DNA of 64,000 bases, taken from NCBI RefSeq assembly GCF_002795265.1, contig NZ_CP024870.1, positions 434,001-498,000 on the forward strand, written 5' to 3'. A program made the translations under genes and the position numbers. Within the stretch, counting starts at the first letter, position 1; every line of letters begins with the position of its first letter. The notes beneath the pieces were generated by a model that made no database searches, had not been told where the DNA came from, and saw only the letters and a program-made list of their open reading frames with translations. Shown here one piece after another: positions 34,602-47,272 of the stretch. The stretch is from Spiroplasma clarkii (GTDB taxonomy: Bacteria > Bacillota_I > Bacilli_A > Mycoplasmatales > Mycoplasmataceae).

Positions 34602-35248
34602 ATGACAAAAAGTTTACAACTATTAACAGATCGTAGATCTGCAAAAAGATTTAAAAGTGATTTTAAAATCACAAATGAACAAATTACAGAGCTACTAGAA
34701 TCAGCTCGTTTGGCACCATCTTCATTTGGTATGGAACCATTTCGAGTTTTATTTATTAAAAACAAAGCAATTCGTGAAAAATTATTAGGACCTTGATGAA
34801 ATCAAGTTGGATCACTGCCTCAAATGGGTTGATGTTGTGATTATCTCCAAAAAAAGATGTTATGGTTAATGAAGTAATTGCAGAACAAAACAAACAAAAT
34901 ATTCCAGATGGTTTTGATGAAATTCGTCAAGCCATGAAAGATGGTCTTACTGGAGTTTGAGCTGCACACAATATTTCAGAAGAACAATGAGCAGCAAAAC
35001 AAGCGTATATTTCCTTAGGGACAACCTTAAATACTGCACAAGAATTAGGACTTGATGTTTGTCCATCAGAAGGTTTTGATCCTAAAGCAGTAATGGAAGT
35101 TCTAGCAAGTGATGGTTTAGCAGATGCAACTCATGAAAATGTTGTAGTAGGAATGTTTGTTGGAAAAGTTGATACAAGTCAAGATTTCCACCATTTCTTT
35201 AATAAATCTCGTAAAGCACCAGAAAAGGCATACAAAATAATTGAATAG
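34602..35248 (+). pseudogene. Nitroreductase family protein, two frameshifts
   Basis: FMN-dependent NAD(P)H oxidoreductase of about 214 aa when restored. N-terminal LTDRRSAKRF and ESARLAPSSFGMEPFRV (FMN-binding) are in frame from ATG 34602. The C-terminal half (GVWAAHNISEEQWAAKQAY, LGLDVCPSEGFDP, VVVGMFVGK) is two frames away. Removing one G from 34826-34828 and one A from the A7 run 34849-34855 restores the whole protein to TAG at 35246-35248. Two extra bases within 30 bases could be real inactivation or assembly error. It resembles NfsB/YodC-like enzymes; the true substrate is unknown. Confidence 0.82.
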
Positions 35249-35254
35249 TTTCAT

Positions 35255-35288
35255 AAATTTCAAGAATTTTCTTGAAATTTTTTATTTT
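35255..35288 (+). terminator. Terminator after nitroreductase gene
   Basis: AAATTTCAAGA and TCTTGAAATTT, 11-base stem with a four-base loop and T run. Confidence 0.8.
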
Positions 35289-35344
35289 TTTACAAAAAAT
35301 GAAGTACAATAATAGTAATTATAATTTATTAGGTGAGTGAGAAA

Positions 35345-35971
35345 ATGATGAAAGTTAGAAAAGAGTCGAAAATTAACACAAATAGTTCAAATAATTTTTA
35401 TTGTGTTCAAGTAGTTTTGAACCTAATTATTTGAAACCTTTTTAGTTTTTTTAAAGTCTTTTCAAAAACTAAGAAATTTATGACTTTACTAATTATTTTT
35501 GCTGTTAATTTAATTTTATTAAACTTCATTGATTTATTAAAGTGATTTCCTAGAGTAAACCTTAAATCAGCTCAAGTTGTTATTTTTTGACTTGCACAAT
35601 ATGACTTTAAATTGTCCATTCTTTTAGAATTTTCAGTGATGACAGTTATACACAACATGTTACTTTTAAATATTATTTTGGTAACTGGTTTATTTTTATT
35701 TTTTATGGCTCTAACTTATGTGAGAATCTCAATAGTGACCTTTATTTGACAATCAAACTCACCAGTTTTAATTATAAAAAAGAAAGTTAAACTATTATTT
35801 TTATTTTTACAAAACCAAATTACTAGCTTATTTTTAAAAATAAGCTATAAATTGTTTAGAATTTTTAGACGTTTAAATAATGCTTTAAAATTTGAAGTCT
35901 CATTTAGGAAAAAATTAGCATTGTTAACCATTAAAAAGGGTGATGAAATACCCGAACTTTTTAGTTTTTAA
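35345..35971 (+). CDS. Membrane protein, unknown function
   Basis: 208-aa protein, not recognised. It has a basic N-terminus and hydrophobic segments at about residues 25-38, 46-65 and 95-130, then a Lys/Phe/Leu-rich amphipathic C-terminal half. Several TGA codons are Trp. The start is ATG 35345 or 35348 after GTGAGTGAG. It ends 43 bases before the large lipoprotein at 36015 with no terminator between, so it likely shares its transcript with the lipoprotein-permease block. Confidence 0.72.
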
Positions 35972-36014
35972 TTTTAATAAATCTAAATCAAAAAAACTGA
36001 AAAGGGGAAAAACT

Positions 36015-38363
36015 ATGAAAAAATTACTTAGTGCTTTAAGTGCACTTACTTTAATGACCTCAACTGTTACTACTGTGGTTGCTTGTGGAAACAAAAAAGA
36101 GGATAATTCAGATAATAATGACAACCAAAATGAAGAATCACTAAAAAACAGTATGTTACAAGGAGCAGAATTTATGTCAAAAGTCATTATTGCTGCTCGT
36201 CATGAAAATTTAAATTTTAATGTTAATGAATTACTGTCAAGTTTAATTACACCAGAAGCTACTTTGATGAGAATGCCTCAAAGTTACGAATACGAGGGTA
36301 AAAATATTAATATTAATGGCGCATTATCAAACTACAAAAAATTACTAGCACCAACAATTGCTACTTTAGACCAAGATCATTATGCAGGAACATTTGCAAG
36401 TTACATCATGGGAATGTATGATGATGATTTTTACAAAACTATTATTAATGGTGAAAGATCATTTAATGATACTATGAACCAAGATGGAGATGTTGGTTTT
36501 AATAAAGCAGATAAAAATGCTTTGGGTTATTTAGCTGGTTTGAATAAAGATTTAAGCTTGGCAAGCAGTGATTCACGAAGATCACTTGCTTGAGGAATCC
36601 AAGATACAGGTGCTTTAACAAACTACTTGTTAAAACAAGGTTTTGATGGAGGAAACCCAGGTGACACAAGAGCTCGTTGAGGTGGATTAATTGGAAACCC
36701 AGGCTCAGGTGCTGATGTAAATAAAGGTGGAACCAATGGAGGGGGTTATGCTTTTTATAATTCGCTAATGGCAATTGGCTCTTCTGCATATAATATTCCA
36801 GTTAAAGATAAAACAGTTAAAACAAAACTTGCTAATCTTGACCCAAAAATAACATATACTGCTGGAGGTACAAGTGCAGCAGCATCAAAAATAAATGATA
36901 TTTCATTTAATGAAATGGGAGCTACAATTGCAAAATCTGGACAATCTAATAATGTTAATGGTGGTATTGCCTTGTTTGCATCTATGGCTGAAAATCTATC
37001 AACAACAGCTTCAGGTGCTTTAACTACAGCTGAGTTTACAAATTACTTATTACCTGTGTTAATTACAGATATTGGAGCTGACGGTTTTTTACAATCATTA
37101 TCATTTACTCTATTAACAAATATCTGAAAATCATTTAATGAAATTAGCAAGACAACTGATGAAAGTTTAGTTAACTTATTTGGTATTGAAGCTATTAATG
37201 AAATGGAAAAATTAGATGCAGCACCTGTACCAAATAGTAGTACGTCAAATGAATCTGTTAAAAGAGATCAAATTGGGTATGATGTTTTATATAAATGAGC
37301 ACCAAAAGATCAAGAAAATCCAGGAACTAATGCTCAAATTATTGTAGATTTAGTCAACAAGTTAGCAGAAAAGTACGCAAATGCAGATAGTACACAAATT
37401 GAAGAGTTAAACACTAAATTGTTTTATGGCTATGATGGAGCAATTAGCAATCAGTACAAAAATTTTATTGATGATAAAGGAAATGTGTTTGCACCAGGTA
37501 TTGGTATGGGTCTTGAAAACTGAAATAACCTAATCAAAAGTGATGAAGGGCTTGGTGGAATTAACTTACTACAATTAGGTCAAGGTGCTTATGAAATGGC
37601 ACTTGATGAAAATTTACAAAAACAAGTAGAAAAAGTACACACTGAATTTGGTGGTAGAGAAATGGCTTTCAGAAACCTAACAAGTTCAGAAAAACAAAAA
37701 TTTTTGCAATTATTGGGGTATAATGGTAGTGGATTTGAAAAGGATTCATATCTTGGCAGAACATACTCAGGATTTACAGATGAAAGTGTCATAGGTCAAA
37801 AACAATTTGCTATGTTGTTTAAGTCAATGAAAAATGTTGTAAATTCAGGGATGAAAGACGTCCATGAAAAAGCCTTTCAATATATTTATGATGACCAATA
37901 CTGAACAACAAGTGAAAGTAAAGTTATCGGTACTTCAAATCTTGATTTAAACGGTAGCTTAGAATTTACTTTAAAATACACAGGGATTGGTGATAAATCA
38001 TCAAATGCCTCATCGCAACATGCTAAGGTTGTAGTACCCGAGAACTTCAACCCTTACCAAACTATCTTGAAAAATCAAACAAAACTTTTACCTGAAGCTA
38101 GCCAACCAAGAGAAGGTGCTTTAAGTAAAATTGATACAAGTAGAAAATCAGGAGTAGTTCTTGGAGTAGAACAAAATGTTGTAAAAACTGATGATGATTT
38201 GATTAAGTATGATGGAGTTGGCTTGTTAAACAATTATGACAAAGTAGACTTCGAATATAAAGTTAAATGAGAAAATATCTCAAATGATCAATCAAACCCA
38301 TATTGAGTAATTACTGGAATTGATTGTTTTAATAATGGACAACAATTCTATAACATATACTAA
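36015..38363 (+). CDS. Large lipoprotein associated with FtsX-type permease
   Basis: 782-aa predicted lipoprotein. The leader ends Thr-Thr-Val-Val-Ala-Cys-Gly at residue 23-24. The mature part is large and soluble with no domain I can name, and has Gly/Asn-rich stretches near residues 210-240. AAAGGGG lies nine bases before the ATG at 36015; an upstream in-frame start at 35940 would hide the signal peptide and is rejected. Many TGA-encoded Trp residues. It directly precedes a giant permease and is probably its extracellular partner (inference). A terminator lies between the two, so coupling may be partial. Confidence 0.9.
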
Positions 38364-38397
38364 AAATAAGGACCATATTTTTATGGTTTTTATTTTA
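38363..38397 (+). terminator. Terminator after large lipoprotein
   Basis: Fourteen-pair stem with two G-U pairs (38363-38376 with 38382-38395), five-base loop. Confidence 0.6.
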
Positions 38398-38422
38398 AAT
38401 GTTAAGAGAGAGGAAAATTGTA

Positions 38423-41400
38423 ATGTTACTATTTAAAAATGGTTTTCGAAAGTTAATTAGAGAATACATGCAGTTCTTGATTTTTATCATTCTAATAGTA
38501 CTAGCAGCTATTTTTACTGCGTCTTTTGGGATTGTGAATTCTAACTTAACTAGAACTAACAATGCAATTACCAAAAACTTTAACAACTATGACTATTCAT
38601 TTAAATACACAAGTAGTGGTTACAAATCCAATGACACCCAAACCTTAAATCCATGATTTGCTTTTAACACGGATTTGGTTTCAAAAAGTCAAAAGGAGAA
38701 TTTTGCTACTTTAACAATTGGAGATAATGCTGATGCTGTTTTAAAACCATATGAATTTAACATTGCCAAAAACCAAGCGAATGAATTTACTTATGATTCA
38801 GCAATTTATCACTATAATTCAAATTATTATGTTAACTTTGGTTTTGGAGATACTGAATCAAGTTTTAGTAAAAGTAAAGACCAAAGCTTTAAACCAACAC
38901 CCCAACAGGCAGTAATTAACTATTCAGTTGAAGACAAAATTAAAACTGTTGCTAGTGGTGAATTTGGACGCTTTTATCGTTTTAATTTTGAAAGCAAGTT
39001 TTTTAAAAATTCTTTATTTGGAAAACTTTATGCCCAAAATGCCAATTTCCAAGGAGAACTGTCTTCAACGGCAATTGCAGCAGCCACTGAAATATTTGAC
39101 TACATGTTTTATTTAAATAATTCAGCCATAACTTCAGTCTTAAAGGCAACAATTGCAGAATACTATGAAAAAAATGCAAATGAGGCAAACATTAATAATC
39201 TTGTTGAAAATTTTGTTAATGGTGATGGTGATAACACCAACAAAACTATTGCAGATCTTCAAACTAATGGATTTAATGGTCGTATTGGAAACTTTGTTGA
39301 AAAACAATATTTCTTGTACAATCAACCCAACTTCACCAAAGCATTTTATACAACAAATTCCAATCATTATATGATTCAACAGTTGCAAAAAAATGGAACT
39401 TATTTAATTAAGGACTTTGAGTCACGATCATTGTTTTGAAACCCAACAGATGTTTCAGGATTTTTAATCAATTCAAAAAACATCACAGCAAAAAACCTGT
39501 TTGAAACTTATTTCAAACTAATTGGAACAGCCACTGGTTTTAATCTTGATTTAACTAGTGAAGTTGTGATGTGAAACTTGGATGGACAAAAGTTCCGCTA
39601 TATTTCAGCCTTTTACAATGAAACCACAGAGCAAAACACTACCATTACAAAGTTTTATAATGAAGAACTTTACACAATTTATGATAGTTTTGCAGCTGAA
39701 GACTACTTAACTAGAAACAGTTTTATGGTTTCTAATGGGTTTGTCAAAGCCAACAATTGAAGTTTGGGTAAAAGTTATGAAATTTTCCCAGGTTTTAGTG
39801 GAATTCAAGCTCAATATCGTTTAGATGCAATTGGGGTTGATGCTTACAACACTTATCCAACAATTTATGAAGAAGATTTAATTACAAATCAAAATAACGA
39901 AGCAATATTTTACATTAATGCAGCTACCTTTGAAGCCATGTTCAACCATGACCGAAATTCTTCAAAGTTACTTGATGACTCAGCTTATCAAGATGTTAGT
40001 CGAGTTTATTTAAATTATGTTGGTGCAAAAACTGCTAAAGCAGATAATTTAAATTTATTTAAACTGTATTTAGCAGACAATATGTCATCAATCAAAGAGG
40101 TGCAAGAAGTTTTAAATGAAGGAACTGAGTCAAAGATTTTTGATGAAGAAACTAGTTTATCTCGCGCTAATGTCCAAAGTACAGCAGAAACACCGACTTT
40201 GGTTTTACGTAGTACCATGTTTCCAACAGTGACTAGTATGTTTTTAGTTATTTCAATTATCTTTTGTTTAATTTTTGTTTCTTGTATTTTATTTATGGTT
40301 TACACCATTACTAAAAAAGTTATGCAGTCTCATCGTAAACAAATTGGTAATTTAAAATCCTTAGGTTATTCAAAATTCAATATTTTAATCAATTATTGGC
40401 TTTACATGATTATCCCAATCACTATCATTACTCCAATTGGTTGAGCAATTAGTTTATTTTTACAAATCCCAATTATGAACATTTTTGAACATTATTTTAA
40501 TATTCCCACAATGTTTACAATTGATTGAGTTTTATTACTAATTTTATGACCGGCCTTTATTGGGGTTAATTCCTTGATGGTGGTTTTAGTGGTTTACAAC
40601 ACAGTTAAAGAACCATCACTAGTTTTATTAGCTGAACTCAAAACAGTGCAAACCAATTCTTGGTTTACTAGATTTATTAGAAGATTTAAAGTTGGAACCT
40701 TTAGTAATAAACTAAGATTAACTTTAGTTTCAGTTTCTTGAAAAGGACTAACAACTTTCTTTGGAGTTATCTTACTATCAAGTTTTATCTTGACAATTTC
40801 AAGTTTAGTGCCAAGTACAATTGGTAAAATGAATGAAGAGTTCTTCCGAAATGTCAATTATGCAAATCAGTTTAATTATGCTAAAACAATTATCAACAAT
40901 CCTTTGACTAGAACTGAATTTTATCAAGCCAGTGATGATCTTAAAGAAGATAATTCAGCCATTTCTTCTTTTAACACCTATGTTAAAAGCAAAAACACAG
41001 ACAATTACTTAAATCTTTTACAAGATTTCGATAACTGAAAAAATGAAGATGACAATAAATATTTACAAACCTTTGAAGATGTCTTTTTAAATAATGTTTT
41101 AACTTTTAAAGGTGTAAGTATTTCACCAGGAATGCTTGAAGAAGTGATTACAGCTTCAGGGAAAATCAATAACCCAACAACTCAATCTCAAGTTAAAAAA
41201 ACTATTAATGCTTTTACTTGTCAAGTTTTACCACAATTATTTGGTCAAGATGCCATTGCTGGGGAAACCAATGATTATAATGACTGTATTAAGAGTATTT
41301 CAAATAACTTAATTCCTTCAACAGTTAAACAAATGTGAGTTGAAGATGACAATAACTTTAAAAACTTTGGTTTCAATTTCTCCTTAGTGCCATATAATGC

Positions 41401-42832
41401 CACTGAAGATGAAATGGTCACTTATGTTCAAGCCAGTGATGCTAAAACTCGTTTAGATTTACAAGTTTATGGTATTGATCAAGCAGCTGGTTTACATAAT
41501 TTAAATTTAAGTAAACTAGATGCTGTTAAATATGATGCAGCACTTGACTACATTCCAGTGCTAATTAGTGAAAAAATGCGCTTACAAGGTTATGGGGTTG
41601 ATTCAACCTTTAATTTAAATGTTCCTGTAGAAGTTTTAACACTGCAAACTAAAACAGGTTATAACATTCTTCAAGATAGTGCCTGAAAATATGCAGATCA
41701 AAATCACCAAATTGCTGATTTATACACCATAGATTTAGATAAATTAACTTATTCACAAAAAACTTATGCTGGAAATGAAGCTAGTGGTGCTAGTGGAACT
41801 ACTTTTTATTATAAAGAGGGAAACCAGTATAAAGAGTATAATGATTTAAGTAAAATTCAACTAGATTTAGATGTAAGTCAAGTAGATCCTGACTTATTAG
41901 CATTAGTAAATGCTGAATATGAAGAATATTCAAAAAAACCTGTTGAAATAGTTAACAATATTTTAACAGTGAACCCTTTTGATGTCTTTACGTATGAAAA
42001 TGGTCAACCAAATCGTTTAACCCCAGGTGATATTGCAGTTACTGGAACTAATACTTGAATGAATATTGCCTTAAAAGAAGGGTTACTTGCCAATGAAGTG
42101 ACCCAAGCTCAAACAAAACCAGTTAAAGTGGTTGGAGTTGAAAAAATGTATAATGGAAACTTCTTATACACTGACCAATTGTATGCCAATGAAATGCTTG
42201 GTTTTAAAAACCCAGCTGCTCGTAAAAACTTTGCCAACAATTCTTCAGTTAACATTTGAAGTAATGCTAAATTAAGTAAAAATTCTCTTGTAACAGATCA
42301 AATGCAACGCTACATTTTAACTCCAGAAAACATGAACAACACTACAATTGGGTTTAATAAATTTATGACCCAACTGATTGGAAAAACAGATTATGTTAAT
42401 ATGAAAAAAGCTGCAGTTAATGACTTAATTGGTTCAGTTCTATCGATTATTGTAATCTTTATCATAATTTGTTTATTTACTTCGATCATTGTAATTTATC
42501 TGATTACTGATATGTTTGTTGGTAAATACAAAGTCTTTATGAATTACATGCGAATTCAAGGTTACTCGTTGCAAGAGGTTAATGCAATTATTATTTGAAT
42601 TTTCTTACCACTTACCATTTTGGCCTGTTCTCTTGGTTTTGGTTTAGTACTACTAACGGTTTACACAATCATTCCAGCTGCTTTAATTTCTTTAAACATT
42701 GCAGTGCCATTAATGTTAAATTGATTTATGTTCCCAATTATCTTTGCAGCAGTTCTTGCAATTTTTGGAACAGCTTATGGAATCATTATTCGAGAAATGT
42801 CTAAAGTTAATTTAGCAATGATGATGGGGTAA
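38423..42832 (+). CDS. Giant FtsX-domain ABC transporter permease, copy A
   Basis: 1469-aa permease of the MacB/FtsX type. One N-terminal helix (about 18-40) is followed by a very large extracellular domain. A first FtsX cluster lies at about 597-800 (MFLVISIIFCLIFVSCILFM, the cytoplasmic KQIGNLKSLGYSKFNILI coupling motif, further helices). A second extracellular domain (about 800-1330) leads to a last FtsX cluster at about 1333-1469 (KVFMNYMRIQGYSLQEVNAII). Such proteins use an ATPase partner to move lipids or lipoproteins, or to do mechanical work, outside the membrane. No intact ATPase gene lies nearby. The start is ATG 38423 after GAGAGGA. The frame is open through about 30 TGA Trp codons. 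Confidence 0.9.
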
Positions 42833-42844
42833 ACCCCAAAATTG

Positions 42845-42870
42845 AACCTAGTTTACACTAGGTTTTTTTG
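42845..42870 (+). terminator. Terminator after permease A
   Basis: AACCTAGT and ACTAGGTT perfect stem, four-base loop, T7. Confidence 0.82.
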
Positions 42871-43067
42871 TTTTTAATTTAAAGTTTAGCACTAGATAGA
42901 GTTAATAACCTTTTAAAATACTATTAATGTTTACACTTTTTTGACAATAACTGCTTTTAATAAGTAAAACAATGAGATTTTATGGAAAAAATTATTTAAA
43001 AATCAATCTCAAATTAGGTCTAAATATGTTAATCTTTAAATATAAGGAAATATGTGGAGATGTTTTT

Positions 43068-43781
43068 ATGAAGGGTTATAAAAAAAGCAGTTCAGCAACA
43101 CTTAGTTATAGTCTTGTAATCTTAGCATTACTAGTTTTTCTAATGCTTGAAGTTTTTCACCAATATTCATGAAATTATCTTGACCAAATTGCTTATTTAA
43201 TTTTCAACCCAGCATCTTATTTAGTACTTTTACTAATTACTGTGGTTGTCATTTTTGCACAATTTACTCGTTTAGTTAGTGAACTTAATACAAGTTTACG
43301 TTTAGCAATCTTTACTAAAAGATTTTTACTAAACAAAATCATTATTAAAAGAGTGGCCTTAATTGCCTTGATTACAATTTGTTGTGGTTCAATCTCTTTT
43401 ATTAATTTCTTTAGTGAAGTGACTTTGGTTTCAAACTATAAAGCTTTTGTTGCTATGATTTCACTATTTTCAATCACTTTACTATTTATTGCTATGTTAT
43501 TTGGAGCTGTGATCTTCTATGTTTCAAAATATGAAAAAAGCAAAGTAGAGCAAGTTTTAACAGAAATTAACTTTAGTTTTTCAAATCTAGCAGATGAAAC
43601 ACCATTGTGCTCAACTCAATTAAACAAAAAATATTGTGAACAAGACTTTAATAGTTTTATTAATGTTTATATGGTTAATAAAAACATTGATGTTTTAATT
43701 CAAATTAATATTACTTATGCAGAATATTGAAGTAATTTGAAAAAGAGTAAAGTACCACCTTTGGCTGTAAGTTTTAATTAA
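43068..43781 (+). CDS. Four-helix membrane protein, unknown function
   Basis: 237-aa protein, not recognised. Transmembrane segments at about residues 13-31, 45-62, 97-117 and 130-155; the last 75 residues are soluble and contain three Cys. I chose ATG 43068 because GGAGA lies seven bases upstream; an in-frame ATG at 42972 lacks a ribosome site. It sits between the two lipoprotein-permease blocks and may be an accessory, but nothing in the sequence proves that. Confidence 0.75.
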
Positions 43782-43911
43782 AATAATTATTTATTACGGG
43801 AAAATCAGATTTAAGATTATTGTTATTTTAAGAGTCAACCTTTTACAAGATGTCATAAAATATTAAAATGTATGAAATGAATTAAAAACTTATACGACTT
43901 AAGGTGAATTT

Positions 43912-44415
43912 ATGAAAAAATTACTTGAACTGTTTGCTGTGGTTAATTGACCACCAACTTTATTAATTTCAACTTCAAAATATAACAAATTACTTGTTAG
44001 TTATTTTGTGAATCTCGATTTTACAAATTGATTGCGACTCATAAATTTAAGTGAAATTAAACCCAATGGAGAAATAGTGAAAAAACTAGAACCTTTTAAG
44101 CAAAGCATTGGAAGTGTTGCAGGTTCAAGTAGGATAATGTTTAGTGAATTTAGATTAATAGAATCAAATTGTGAGTTAAAAAAACTCAATTCTCAAACCA
44201 AACAAGATTTGAAAGTTAATGATAATTTAAAGAACATTAAACAAATTCATAAACAAATGGCTGAAACATTTCCAAGTTCAATGAACTTAAAAATGTTTTG
44301 AAAAAGGACCAAAGTTCATTTTACAGGTGTAACAAATAACTTAACAAAAAGATTATTATCTGCAAGTGAACAAATTTATGAAGTTGAAAATAGTGCCCGG
44401 TTTTTAAGAATTTAA
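43912..44415 (+). CDS. Hypothetical protein, possible degenerate lipoprotein
   Basis: 167-aa frame from ATG 43912 (AAGGTG upstream). The first residues MKKLLELFAVVNW look like the start of this organism's lipoprotein leaders, but the hydrophobic core is broken and the lipobox Cys is missing. The rest is Lys/Asn/Ser-rich with no recognised domain and ends in a short basic tail. It may be a lipoprotein gene damaged by mutation, or a coincidental open frame. It lies just upstream of the intact leader of the next lipoprotein. Confidence 0.4.
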
Positions 44416-44527
44416 AAGCCAGATACCTCTTCAAAAATAAACACAAACCTGTAAGTGATAAAAGTATAAAACCTAGCTATTAATTTACTTTGAGTTAGTA
44501 AAAAATGCAAAAGGGAGATACTAAATC

Positions 44528-45918
44528 ATGAAAAAATTATTAGGATTATTAGCTGCAGTTGGTTTAACTGCAGCATCAACTGCAAGCGTTGTTGCTTGTG
44601 GTGCAGACATAGAAAAAAGTAACAACAACACCAATGATGATGGTGAAAACATTGAAGGTTTACAAACAGACTTAGGAGAAATTGACAACATTTTCTCAGA
44701 TACATTATTAAATACTTTTAAAGCAAAAAATAGTGCTATCAATATTAGTGATTATGAAGTCTTTAGTTACAACCAAACTAGTGCTCAAATTGTTAAGAAA
44801 AAAGTGACAGAAGCTAGCAGCTGAAAACCAATTACTGTTAACTTTACAATCAAACCACTAGATATAACTGAAACTAACCAAGCTTTGGTTAGAAACATTG
44901 TGGCAGGAATTATGGATGAAAATGGGATGATAGATCAAACCTTAACAATTTCAAAAATTCTAGCACAGAAAAAAATCACCAAGGCTGCAATTAGAACTTC
45001 ATTTGCTCAAATGAACGGAATTTATTTAAATGAAAATGACATTGAAATTGGTGAAGTAGATTATACAAACTTCTCAGTTTCAATTAAATCAAAAAACCAA
45101 AACATTTTAAAAGGCACTGATGAGGAAATCATCACCTTAAATAGAAATGTTGACACCACTAATTTATTAAAAATTACTGATGTTGGCAGAATCTATTTAC
45201 CAGGAGAAATGTATGATAATCGTGCTGACTTCTTTGATGGAGCAAATAACCCTGAAAAAGTTGGTATGGCAACAACTGCTTACACTATGGTCTTTCAAAA
45301 TATTGGAGATAAAAACCCAATCTTTGCTTATCTTGCAAAAGATTTAGCAAGTTCAGCTACTGGAATACTTAGTGAAGCTAGACAAAATATTGGCGAAAAC
45401 TTAGCCTTAGACTTTTTAAAAATTAATTTAGGATGACAAGGACAAGGTATTGGAACAAACTGATTAGCAAAAAATGGAGTCTTTAGTAAAGATTCAAAAA
45501 CTACTACTATTAAGTTTGAAATTGTTAAAGAAGATCGAGCAATTTTAGGAACTTACAGAAAACCAAAACTCTTGGTGAAGGAGAAGATGCAACTCAAGTT
45601 CCAGTAGATTTCAAAGTTTCAAAAACAAATTATGATGCAAAAAATATTGTAAAAATTAAAGAAGAAATTTATAACCAATTAGAAGCTGAGTTTAAAACTA
45701 AAGTTAATTTTGAAGTATTTACAAAATTTACAAAAATAAACTTTACTGATGAAGGTAAAATCCCCACAATTGAAACTTTACCTGGGGGAGATTATATTTA
45801 TGGATTAGATCCAAGTGCATGACAATTGATTGCCTCAAATATTTCAGATGAGTATAAAGAGAGCTTAAAACCAATCAGTGAAGGTACAGGTTGAGGTTAT
45901 AAAATTGTAGTAGAATAA
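44528..45918 (+). pseudogene. Lipoprotein, frameshifted near the C-terminus
   Basis: Paralogue of the next gene. The leader MKKLLGLLAAVGLTAASTAS leads to a lipobox ending Val-Val-Ala-Cys at residue 24. The frame is continuous to about residue 346, then one base is missing near the short A runs at 45559-45568, giving an early TAG at 45606-45608. In the other frame the homologous C-terminus continues (IPTIETLPGGDYIYGLDP ... GYKIVV) to TAA at 45916-45918, about 463 aa in total. The truncated protein would lack the last 25 percent. It precedes permease B and its intact paralogue, so loss may be tolerated. Sequencing error remains possible. Confidence 0.85.
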
Positions 45919-45947
45919 AAAATTTAAAAATCATAAGGAGAAAACAT

Positions 45948-47270
45948 ATGAAAAAATTATTAGGATTATTAGCAGCAGTTGGTTTAACTGCTGCATCAAC
46001 AGCCAGTGTTGTGGCTTGTAGTGACACCGTAGGTGGTATTAACAATCGAGATAAAAATGCTTTGGGAGAAATTGCCAATATTTTCCCAGAAACAATCTTA
46101 GCTGCTTATAAAGCCAAAAATGATAATGTAAATACTGATGAAATGGAAGTATTTAGTTATGATCAAACTAGTGCAAAACTAATTTACAAAAAAGGTTTCT
46201 CAAACCCAAATAAATTTGAACCAATTAATGTGACTTACACAATCAAAGCACTTGATTTAAGTGAAAATAACAAGTCACTTGTAACAAATATTATTGCAGG
46301 TAATATGGATGAAAATGGAATCATTGATCAAACCTTACCTCTTAAAGATGTTATGAGTCAAGGGAAAGTTACAAAAAATTCAATTAGAACTTCATTTGCT
46401 CAAATGAACGGAATTTATTTAAATGAAAGTGATATTGAGATTGGTGAAGTAAATTATGAAGATAACTCAGTTTCAATTAAATCTAAAAATCAAAACATTT
46501 TAAAAGGTGATGATGAAGAAATCATAACTTTAAACAAAAATATAAATTCTGCAGATTTACTTAGAATTACTGATGTTGGAAAAATCTATCTACCAGGTTC
46601 ACTTTGAAAAGACAGAGCAGATTATTTTGGAAATGAAAATACCACATTTATGCAGTTAATGGTTTCTGTTCCATTTGTTTTTCAAAGTGTTGGAGATAGG
46701 AACAAATTATTTACATACTTAGTACAAGATTTAATGGTAGCTTCTATCTCTATGATGGGTGAGATGGAAAAAGATGTTAGTGCAAATATATCAGTAAATT
46801 CATTAAAATTAAACTTATCATGGGGTGAACAAAACCCACTTGCTGTTGAAAACATTATTGATAGAAGAAGTTTGACTACAACAATAGAGTATAAATTGAT
46901 AGAGGAAAATAGAATTGTATTTGGAGATTATATACCAGCAAATGATTTAAAAGTTTCAAGTGAAGCATATAATGGAAGAAGCATCTCAAAAATTATTGAA
47001 GAAATCTATACACAAATGAATGATGAATTCAAGAATTTAGTATCTCAGGAAATGTTTGGGAAATTTGTAAAAGTGCATTTTGTTGAGAATGATGAAATAC
47101 CAACTATTGAAATTTTGCCAGGTGGAGACTACTTATATGCAATTGACTCTAATGCCTGAGAATTAATTGAATCTCTTAACATAATAACAGACCCAGAATT
47201 AATTGAAAAATTAACACCTCCAAAAGAAGGTACAAATCCTGGTTATAAATTCGTTGTAGCAGATGAATAA
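45948..47270 (+). CDS. Lipoprotein, intact paralogue
   Basis: 440-aa lipoprotein, closely related to the preceding gene: identical leader (first 24 residues), long identical stretches such as RTSFAQMNGIYLNE and SIKSKNQNILKG, and the C-terminal motif PTIEILPGGDYLY. Function unknown. TAAGGAGA precedes the ATG. Its TAA is two bases before the start of permease B, so the two are co-transcribed and translationally linked, which supports a lipoprotein-permease complex on the cell surface. Confidence 0.92.
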
Positions 47271-47272
47271 TT

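Noticed and set aside
35940-36014. Upstream start for the 782-aa lipoprotein
   Set aside because: It would add 25 charged residues before the signal peptide; the ATG at 36015 has a proper ribosome site.
42595-42804. 69-codon plus-strand frame at the end of permease A
   Set aside because: The permease frame stays open here when TGA is read as Trp; this is an out-of-frame shadow.
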